Source: Egicoccus sp035462025 (GTDB lineage: Bacteria > Actinomycetota > Nitriliruptoria > Nitriliruptorales > Nitriliruptoraceae). From it: a stretch of 11,762 bases of DNA. Shown here piece after piece: positions 7,043-11,762 of this stretch (within the stretch, counting starts at the first letter, position 1; the number at the start of each line of letters is the position of its first letter). The position numbers were made by a program, and so were the translations under genes. Under the pieces are notes generated by a model. That model had not been told where the DNA came from and searched no databases. It worked only from the letters and a program-made list of their open reading frames with translations. Where the stretch lies: positions 1-11,762 of the forward strand of contig DATHUR010000051.1 of the NCBI GenBank assembly GCA_035462025.1. The letters run 5' to 3'.

Positions 7043-7093
7043 GTGGACGATCCGAGTCATCCTGACGCCCCGCCGGCCCGGGCCAGCCGGTGA
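7043..7093 (+). CDS. Putative 16-residue leader peptide (leaderless micro-ORF) upstream of CNNM gene
   Basis: GTG at 7043 opens a 16-codon frame, MDDPSHPDAPPARASR, ending with TGA at 7091-7093. That TGA overlaps the GTG start (7090-7092) of the first CNNM/CorC gene in a GTGA. The start lies 8 nt after TAGTCT, suiting leaderless translation, while the CNNM start has no visible ribosome site of its own. Together this suggests a short leader peptide whose translation delivers ribosomes to the CNNM gene. The peptide itself is Pro-rich (including one Pro-Pro) and resembles no family I know. It could be a chance frame: 16 codons is short, and third-position GC is lower than in neighbouring genes. 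Confidence 0.4.
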   Translation: MDDPSHPDAPPARASR

Positions 7094-8409
7094 GTGGACC
7101 TGTCGGCCTCTTGCTCGTTGCGGTCCTCATCGCCGCGAACGGTCTCTTCGTCGCGATCGAGTTCGCGCTGGTCTCGCTGCGCCGCCCGGTCGTCGAGGAA
7201 CGCGCCGCCCGTGGCGAACGTCGTGCCCGCATCGTGGTTCGGGAATTGTCTGACCTCTCGTTCGCGCTGTCGTCGGCCCAGTTCGGCATCACGGCGACCT
7301 CGTTGCTGGTCGGCTACGTCGCCGAGGAGGCCATCGGCGACACGTTGATCCGGCCCCTGCTCGGGTTGATCGGCCTACCGGAATCGGCCTCACTCGGGCT
7401 CGCGGTCGGTATCGCCTTCCTGCTCTCGACCGTGGTCCAGATGGTCCTGGGCGAGTTGTTCCCGAAGAACCTCGCCATCTCGCGCCCGCTGCCCGTCGCG
7501 CTGGCCATCGCACCCGTCACCCGTGCGTTCGGCGTCGCGTTCGGCCCGATCATCCGCGTGTTCGACCGCGCCGCCGAACTCGTGACGCGCGTGGTGTTCC
7601 GCGTCGAGACGCGGTCCGAACTCGAAGGTGGGCACTCGCTCGACGAGCTGGCCCGCATCATCTATGCGTCCGGCGAGGAGGGCTCGCTGACCGACGAGCA
7701 GGCCGAGCTCATGCGTCGCGCGGTCGCGCTCGGCGACACCCGTGTCAGCCAGGTGATGGTGCCGCGGCCCGACGTGGTCTGGTTGTCGTCGGAGGACACG
7801 CTCGCCGACCTGCGGCGCCAGGCACGTCACACCGGACACAGCCGCTTCCCGGTGCACACCGGCTCCGAGGACGACGTGCTCGGCTCGGTACATGTCAAGG
7901 ACCTGCTCGCGGTCCCGCTCGAGGCGCATGCCGCGACGCGTGTCAGCGACGTCGTCGCCCCGGCGCTCGCGGTCCCCGAGAGCGAGTCGCTGCACCAGCT
8001 GCTCACGGACATGCGCCGCGAGCGACGCACGTTCGCCGTCGTCATCGACGAGTACGGGGGCACCGCGGGGATCGTGACCGTCGAGGACGTGCTCGAACAA
8101 CTCGTCGGTGAGATCGAGGACGAGTTCGACCGCGCAGGCCACGACGTGCGCCGTCTGGGCGCCGGCCGCCACCTCGTCCGGGGATCGATGCGGGTCGAAC
8201 GCCTCGACGACACCTTCGGGATGCAGGTCCCCGAGGGCGAGTACGAGACGGTCGCCGGCCTGGTCCTCGACCGGCTCGGGCACATCCCCGAGCCGGGCGA
8301 GCGGATACCGGTGGGCGACTTCGAGATCACCGTCCTGCGGATGGAAGGCGTCCGCATCACCGAGCTCGTCGTCGAACGGCGCACCGCCCATGAGCGGTCG
8401 CTGCCGTGA
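7090..8409 (+). CDS. CNNM/CorC (HlyC)-type hemolysin family membrane protein, copy 1
   Basis: A 439-residue protein of standard length. An N-terminal CNNM (DUF21) membrane domain covers about residues 1-190. It has a first helix at 5-30 (LLLVAVLIAANGLFVAIEFA) and the conserved GELFPKN at 121-127 at the end of a later helix. A CBS pair follows at about 215-345, including VMVPRPDV and DEYGGTAGIVTVEDVLEQLV at 320-339. A CorC/HlyC transporter-associated domain is at about 357-432. Members of this family are linked to magnesium or other divalent-cation export or tolerance; the 'hemolysin' name is historical. The GTG start at 7090 lacks a ribosome site and overlaps the stop of a 16-codon micro-ORF. 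Its own TGA overlaps the GTG of the second copy by 4 bp, so the two are certainly co-transcribed and probably translationally coupled. Confidence 0.93.
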   Translation: MSGPVGLLLVAVLIAANGLFVAIEFALVSLRRPVVEERAARGERRARIVVRELSDLSFALSSAQFGITATSLLVGYVAEEAIGDTLIRPLLGLIGLPESASLGLAVGIAFLLSTVVQMVLGELFPKNLAISRPLPVALAIAPVTRAFGVAFGPIIRVFDRAAELVTRVVFRVETRSELEGGHSLDELARIIYASGEEGSLTDEQAELMRRAVALGDTRVSQVMVPRPDVVWLSSEDTLADLRRQARHTGHSRFPVHTGSEDDVLGSVHVKDLLAVPLEAHAATRVSDVVAPALAVPESESLHQLLTDMRRERRTFAVVIDEYGGTAGIVTVEDVLEQLVGEIEDEFDRAGHDVRRLGAGRHLVRGSMRVERLDDTFGMQVPEGEYETVAGLVLDRLGHIPEPGERIPVGDFEITVLRMEGVRITELVVERRTAHERSLP

Positions 8410-9827
8410 GCGGGCTGCTGTTGGCCACGATGCCCCTGGCGGTCGACGTCAGCGCCGCGGCGTCCGAACCGTTCGACTGGCTGGCGGTCGTCATCGGGAT
8501 CGTGCTGCTGATCGCCAATGGGGGCTTCGTCGCGGCCGAGATCTCCCTGCTCGCCGCGAGACGCACACGGATCGAGGAAGCGGCCGAGGCCGGCCACCCG
8601 GCCGGCGAGCGGGCCCTGCAGGCACTCACCGAGCTGTCGGTCACCTTCTCCGGTGCGCAACTCGGGATCACGATGTGTTCCCTGGGCCTGGGCGCGATCG
8701 CCGAGCCCGCCGTGGCCTCGGCGTTCGCCCGTTGGCTGTCCGGCACCTCGTTGCCCGAAGGGTCGGTCGCGGTCGTCGCGTTCGTCCTCGCCCTGTCGCT
8801 GGTCGTCTTCCTCCACATGGTCATCGGCGAGATGGCGCCGAAGAACCTGGCCCTGGCGAAGGCCGAGGTCGTCGCGCTCAAACTCGCCCGCGTGTTCGGC
8901 TGGTACGTGGCGGCCTTCCGGCCACTCATCCTGCTGCTCAACGGTGCCGCGAACCTGCTCGTCCGCGCCGTCCGCGTCGAACCGGTGGACGAGCACAACC
9001 TCGTCCACACGCCGCGTGAGCTCTCGCTCGCCCTGGCCGAGTCCCGGCAGCTGGGGACCATCAGCCACCAGGACGCCCGCGTCCTGGACGCCGCGCTCGG
9101 TCTGGCCCAGATCGACGCCGAAGCGGCGATGACGCCGCGGGTCGACCTGGCGGCGCTGCCGGACACCGCGACGCTGGCCGAGGTGCTGGCGCTGGCCGCC
9201 GAGACCGGACACACCCGCATCCCGGTGTTCCACACCGACATCGACCACGTCGTCGGCCTGGTGCACGTCAAGGACGCCCTGATCCGCGACGACGCCGAAC
9301 TCGCCTCGCTGACGGTGGCGGACCTGCTGCGGCCGATCCCGGCGGTTCCCGAGTCCCGCGACCTCGAGCAATTGCTGCGCGACATGCTCGACGAGCGCAG
9401 CCACGCGGTCCTGGTCGTCGACGAGTTCGGCGGCACGGCGGGCATGCTGACGCTCGAGGACGTGATCGAGGAGTTGGTCGGCGAGATCGCCGACGAGTTC
9501 GACGAGGAGCGCCACGCCCGTGAGGAGGACGAGACCCGGTGGGTCGTGCCCGGCACGATGCGGCGCGACGAACTCGAACGACTGAGCGGGCTGGACCTCG
9601 GGGGCGACGCCGAGACCGTGTCGGGGGCCATGGTGGAGCAACTCGGACGGTTGCTCGCGCGCGGGGACCGGCTGGTGACCCACGACGCGTGGCAACTGAC
9701 GGTGCTGAGCCTCGAGGGACGGCGAGCCGGCGAGATCGAGGTGCGGGCTCCCGACGACGTCCCCACGGCCAGGCGGAGCGCGGGGACCGAGGGCGCCGGC
9801 AATGGGCCCGGGGAGCCCGGCCACTAG
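8406..9827 (+). CDS. CNNM/CorC (HlyC)-type hemolysin family membrane protein, copy 2
   Basis: A 473-residue paralog of the preceding gene with the same domain order. It has an extra N-terminal segment (1-22), then a first helix at about 25-50 (VVIGIVLLIANGGFVAAEIS) and HMVIGEMAPKNLAL at 137-150. A membrane segment is at about 163-188. The CBS pair is at about 238-365 (AMTPRVDL; DEFGGTAGMLTLEDVIEELV at 339-358), the CorC/HlyC domain at about 376-447, and an unstructured Gly/Glu-rich tail closes the protein. Tandem pairs of such genes are common in actinobacteria, where the two may form a heteromer (inference). The GTG start overlaps the upstream stop as GTGA. The TAG stop doubles as the start of a TAGTCT element before the thioesterase gene. 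The role is presumably divalent-cation transport or tolerance, with the substrate unknown. Confidence 0.93.
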   Translation: MSGLLLATMPLAVDVSAAASEPFDWLAVVIGIVLLIANGGFVAAEISLLAARRTRIEEAAEAGHPAGERALQALTELSVTFSGAQLGITMCSLGLGAIAEPAVASAFARWLSGTSLPEGSVAVVAFVLALSLVVFLHMVIGEMAPKNLALAKAEVVALKLARVFGWYVAAFRPLILLLNGAANLLVRAVRVEPVDEHNLVHTPRELSLALAESRQLGTISHQDARVLDAALGLAQIDAEAAMTPRVDLAALPDTATLAEVLALAAETGHTRIPVFHTDIDHVVGLVHVKDALIRDDAELASLTVADLLRPIPAVPESRDLEQLLRDMLDERSHAVLVVDEFGGTAGMLTLEDVIEELVGEIADEFDEERHAREEDETRWVVPGTMRRDELERLSGLDLGGDAETVSGAMVEQLGRLLARGDRLVTHDAWQLTVLSLEGRRAGEIEVRAPDDVPTARRSAGTEGAGNGPGEPGH

Positions 9828-9830
9828 TCT
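9825..9830 (+). promoter_or_regulatory. Candidate -10 element TAGTCT before the thioesterase gene
   Basis: TAGTCT includes the TAG stop of the second CNNM gene and resembles the element at 7029-7034 in both the hexamer and its flanks (CTAGTCT followed by a CCGsGCC-like stretch). A transcript starting about 7 nt downstream would have a 20-nt leader carrying the AGGA site at 9848-9851. No -35 hexamer is evident. Confidence 0.4.
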
Positions 9831-9857
9831 CGCCGGGCCCCGACACCAGGACGCCGC

Positions 9858-10496
9858 GTGGCCGAGACCGACCCCGACGTGCGTGCCCGCGCCGCCGCCG
9901 CCCTGCGCCGTCTCGGACATGCCCTGATCGCCAACGAGGCGGACGAGGCCCTGCTCGCCCGCGTCGCCGAGACCGCGAACCGGGTCGCCGCCGACCTCGA
10001 GGGCCAGCCGCCACGCCAGCGCGACCTGCTCGAACTCAAGCGCCGGATGTTCGACATCGCCGTCCCCGACGGTGCCACCGTCGTCCACTTCGACGAGTGC
10101 TTCGTCTCCGGCCCCTGGAACCCGATGGGGATCGCGATCGAGGTGCACCGCGAGGGCGACGAGGCGGTCGCCGAGGTCGAACTCGGGGCCGCCTTCGAGG
10201 GCGCACCGGGACGCTCGCACGGCGGCATCGTGGCCGCGATCTTCGACGACGTCCTGGGCTACCTGCTGACCCTGCGCCAGGAACCCGGGTTCACCGGCGA
10301 GCTGACCGTTCGCTATCTCGCCCCGACGCCGATCGGGCAGCCATTGCGGTTCCGCGCGCGGGTCGAGGCCGTCGAGGGCCGCAAACTGCAGACCAGCGCC
10401 GAGGCCCGCGTCATCGGTCCCGATGGGGAAGGCGACGTGGTCGCGACCGCACGCGCCACGTTCGTCGTCATCGACCTGAGCCGCTTCCGCACCTGA
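9858..10496 (+). CDS. PaaI-like hotdog-fold acyl-CoA thioesterase
   Basis: A 212-residue protein with a helical N-terminal extension (1-70) and a C-terminal hotdog domain (about 85-207). The key block GRSHGGIVAAIFDDVLGY at 118-135 has the HGG (121-123) and acidic Asp130 typical of the PaaI/4HBT thioesterase superfamily. The later strand LTVRYLAPTPIGQPL at 149-163 is also characteristic. Such enzymes hydrolyse acyl-CoA thioesters; substrate chain length or aromatic preference cannot be predicted. The N-terminal about 70 residues are longer than in minimal PaaI proteins (about 140 residues) and have no family match that I recognise. The GTG start at 9858 is supported by AGGA at 9848-9851 with a 6-nt spacer. 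It lies 30 bp after the second CNNM gene and may have its own promoter at 9825. Confidence 0.88.
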   Translation: MAETDPDVRARAAAALRRLGHALIANEADEALLARVAETANRVAADLEGQPPRQRDLLELKRRMFDIAVPDGATVVHFDECFVSGPWNPMGIAIEVHREGDEAVAEVELGAAFEGAPGRSHGGIVAAIFDDVLGYLLTLRQEPGFTGELTVRYLAPTPIGQPLRFRARVEAVEGRKLQTSAEARVIGPDGEGDVVATARATFVVIDLSRFRT

Positions 10497-10615
10497 GCGC
10501 AGGTCCGTGCCCGTCGTGCGGCGCCCGCGCGGGGTCCCGGTGTCCGGTGACTTCCGGCCCTGCCGAGGTCTCCGCGGTCTCGGGACGCTCGTTGCAGTTG
10601 GAGAGAGGGAGTCCC

Positions 10616-10843
10616 ATGCGACGGCTGCGACCCCGGGTCGACACGACCCTGCACTTCGTCGACGAACAGAACCGCGTCGGCTGCAACCGCACCGGCGCGG
10701 ACGTCAGCGTCGAACTCTGCCTGGCCTGTCCGGCGCTGACGGGCGTCGAGCGGGCCGACGGTGAGGTCCGCGTCATCCACTGCCGCCCCCCGGCGATGAC
10801 CGTCGGCCCGGACCCGTGGTCGGGGCTGGTCCCGCGGTTCTGA
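10616..10843 (+). CDS. Small four-cysteine protein of unknown function
   Basis: A 75-residue protein starting at ATG 10616, after a purine-rich ribosome site (GAGGGA at 10605-10610). It has four cysteines at 23, 35, 38 and 56 in the pattern C-x11-CxxC-x17-C, with CLACPAL at 35-41 and a His next to the last Cys (IHC at 54-56). The arrangement suggests a small zinc-binding or Fe-S site. No transmembrane segment or signal peptide is present. I recognise no named family, although short CxxC proteins with the phrase 'v..C..CP' occur in actinobacteria. The gap upstream (10497-10615) holds no gene I can support. The gene precedes the Mug glycosylase by 70 bp on the same strand, but an inverted repeat stands between them, so co-function is not implied. 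The ribosome site and ATG support it as real. Confidence 0.6.
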   Translation: MRRLRPRVDTTLHFVDEQNRVGCNRTGADVSVELCLACPALTGVERADGEVRVIHCRPPAMTVGPDPWSGLVPRF

Positions 10844-10868
10844 CCCCTTTTGGCCTTGACGGGCGTGT

Positions 10869-10894
10869 GGTGACAGGCTGCCCGGCCTGTCACC
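10869..10894. repeat. Perfect 10-bp inverted repeat between the four-Cys gene and mug
   Basis: GGTGACAGGC at 10869-10878 is the exact reverse complement of GCCTGTCACC at 10885-10894, around a 6-nt loop. It begins 25 nt after the stop of the small gene and ends 5 nt before the ribosome site of mug (GAGGG at 10900-10904). A TTGACG hexamer at 10856-10861 lies just upstream. It could be a terminator without a U-run, an operator, or a 5'-leader hairpin of mug; the sequence alone does not decide. Confidence 0.7.
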
Positions 10895-10913
10895 GACGCG
10901 AGGGCCGACCGGC

Positions 10914-11480
10914 TTGGGCTTCACACGCGACGAACTGCTGAGCTTCCAGGACGCGACGGTGCCCGACCTCGTCGGGGAAGCGCCGCCGCGGCTGGTGTTC
11001 GTCGGCATCAACCCGGGGCTGTGGACCGCGGCGACCCAGACCCACTTCGCCCATCCCGGTAACCGGTTCTACCCGGCCCTCCATCTCGCCGGCATCACCG
11101 ACCGTGTCCTCGACCGCGTCGAGGGACTGACCGTCGACGATCGGCGACAGCTCACCGACCGCGGGATCGCCATCACCAACGTGGTGCCCCGCGCGACGGC
11201 GGCCGCCTCGGAGCTGACACGGTCGGAGATGCGTGAAGGCGGACAACGCCTCGTCGAGCGCCTGCACGCCTGGCAGCCCCGCGTCGTCGCCGTCGCCGGC
11301 ATCACGGCCTACCGGGCGGCCTTCGGCCAGCCGAAGGCGGTCATGGGCCGGCAGCCCACGCCGCTGGCCGGCGCCGAGCTGTGGGTGGTGCCCAACCCGT
11401 CCGGTCTGAACGCACACGAAACCGTCGACTCGCTGGCCGACTGGTACCGCCAGGTCGCCGAGGCCGCCGACATCCTGTGA
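10914..11480 (+). CDS. mug: G/U(T) mismatch-specific DNA glycosylase (Mug family)
   Basis: A 188-residue member of uracil-DNA glycosylase family 2 (MUG/TDG). It removes uracil, thymine or ethenocytosine mispaired with guanine, starting base-excision repair. Motif 1, GINPGLW, is at 31-37 (Asn33 corresponds to the catalytic Asn of the E. coli enzyme). FAHPGNRFYPAL at 45-56 and ELTRSEMREGGQRL at 100-113 match the family, and motif 2, VPNPSGLNAH, is at 159-168. The length is close to that of the E. coli protein, with a short N-terminal extension. The start is TTG at 10914: it is the only suitable in-frame start, with GAGGG 9 nt upstream at 10900-10904. A weak start codon may keep expression low. 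The gene converges on a methyltransferase gene, with only 17 bp between stops. Confidence 0.93.
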   Translation: MGFTRDELLSFQDATVPDLVGEAPPRLVFVGINPGLWTAATQTHFAHPGNRFYPALHLAGITDRVLDRVEGLTVDDRRQLTDRGIAITNVVPRATAAASELTRSEMREGGQRLVERLHAWQPRVVAVAGITAYRAAFGQPKAVMGRQPTPLAGAELWVVPNPSGLNAHETVDSLADWYRQVAEAADIL

Positions 11481-11497
11481 CGGGTCCGTGGTCCAGG

Positions 11498-11762
11498 CTA
11501 CGGGCGTCGCACGCAGGTGTATGCGGCATACGCCCCGCGACGGACGGCCCGCTCGACGATCTCGAAGCCGGCCGCCTCCAGCATGGGCTCGAGCAACCAG
11601 GTGTAGGTGCTGTGCTCGGTCCTGACGTGCTCGGCGAGATCCTCGGCCGTGTATCCGAGGACCGGGTCATCGACGGCGCTGGCGAACCAGTGCTCGAGGT
11701 GGGCCTCGAACCCTGCCGGAGTGCTGTCGTAGACCAGGTCACGTAGGCGCAGGACGCCGTCG
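11498..11762 (-). CDS. SAM-dependent methyltransferase, C-terminal fragment (runs off right edge)
   Basis: The minus strand is open from the window edge to a TAG at 11500-11498, giving the last 87 residues. The fragment reads GVLRLRDLVYDSTPAGFEAH near its start, then LAEHVRTEHSTYTWLLEPML (42-61), EAAGFEIVERAVRRGAYAAY (62-81) and TCVRRP. This is the C-terminal part of a class I methyltransferase as found in many actinobacteria: 'LEPMLEAAGFEIVE' is the strand-helix segment after the Rossmann core, and 'AYAAYTCVR' is the final strand. The SAM-binding motifs lie beyond the window, so the assignment rests on this tail. The gene is convergent with mug, with 17 bp between stops and no room for separate terminators. 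Confidence 0.75.
   Translation of the reverse strand, partial: DGVLRLRDLVYDSTPAGFEAHLEHWFASAVDDPVLGYTAEDLAEHVRTEHSTYTWLLEPMLEAAGFEIVERAVRRGAYAAYTCVRRP

Noticed and set aside
6291..7292. Extension of the acyl-CoA dehydrogenase frame upstream to 7292 on the minus strand
   Set aside because: The family N-terminus MSHYKSN begins exactly at the GTG at 6290 with a ribosome site before it; the extension is antisense to the TetR gene and crosses the divergent promoter.
7827..10220. A 797-codon minus-strand frame over the CNNM pair and thioesterase
   Set aside because: It spans three well-supported plus-strand genes, and its translation is a low-complexity Arg/Gly/Asp/His mix without motifs, so it is an antisense shadow.
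10507..10764. 85-codon plus-strand frame overlapping the four-cysteine gene
   Set aside because: It overlaps the better-supported frame at 10616-10843, is Arg-rich and has no ribosome site, so it is likely a shadow.
10822..10850. Possible intrinsic terminator ending in CCCCTTTT after the four-cysteine gene
   Set aside because: Only about 4 bp of stem (GGGG/CCCC or GGTC/GACC) can be drawn, with a long loop and four T residues; too weak to call.
11481..11497. Shared bidirectional terminator between mug and the methyltransferase
   Set aside because: Only a 4-bp ACGG/CCGT inverted repeat is present near the junction, which is not enough for a hairpin call.

Overview
The window is ordinary chromosomal DNA of a very GC-rich actinobacterium. 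The evidence is the strong G/C preference at third codon positions, many GTG starts, GTGA gene overlaps, promoters of the TANNNT type, a FadE5-like acyl-CoA dehydrogenase and a tandem pair of CNNM/CorC-type 'hemolysin family' membrane proteins. The glutamate-rich, acidic proteins and the overall gene style would suit a lineage such as Nitriliruptoria, but that is only an inference. I see no rRNA, tRNA, CRISPR array, transposase, phage or plasmid gene.

Layout, left to right. (1) The 5' end of a minus-strand membrane protein runs off the left edge (1-141). Divergent from it is a two-gene plus-strand unit, an alpha/beta hydrolase (228-1082) and a short-chain dehydrogenase (1102-1824). (2) The dehydrogenase abuts, stop codon to stop codon, a convergent minus-strand class A penicillin-binding protein (1825-4218) whose C-terminus carries two cysteine-bearing repeats and a Glu/Pro then Gly/Asp-rich tail. 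(3) Behind a strong hairpin (4311-4348) lies a minus-strand FadE5-like acyl-CoA dehydrogenase (4416-6290). It is divergent from a TetR-family regulator (6438-7031), and the 147-bp gap between them holds a clean 16-bp palindrome, the likely operator. (4) A plus-strand run follows: a 16-codon leaderless-looking micro-ORF (7043-7093), two paralogous CNNM/CorC proteins (7090-8409 and 8406-9827), a PaaI-like hotdog thioesterase (9858-10496), a small four-cysteine protein (10616-10843) and a Mug-type mismatch uracil/thymine DNA glycosylase (10914-11480). (5) Converging on the glycosylase is the 3' end of a minus-strand SAM-dependent methyltransferase (11498-11762, running off the right edge).

Functionally this is housekeeping: cell-wall synthesis, fatty-acid beta-oxidation with its local regulator, ion/metal transport or tolerance, acyl-thioester hydrolysis and DNA repair. 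I found no convincing new multi-gene system. The items most worth a second look are the micro-ORF translationally coupled to the CNNM genes, the reuse of TAG stop codons as the first bases of TAGTCT promoter elements, the duplicated Cys repeat on the PBP, the operator palindrome, and the uncharacterised four-cysteine protein.
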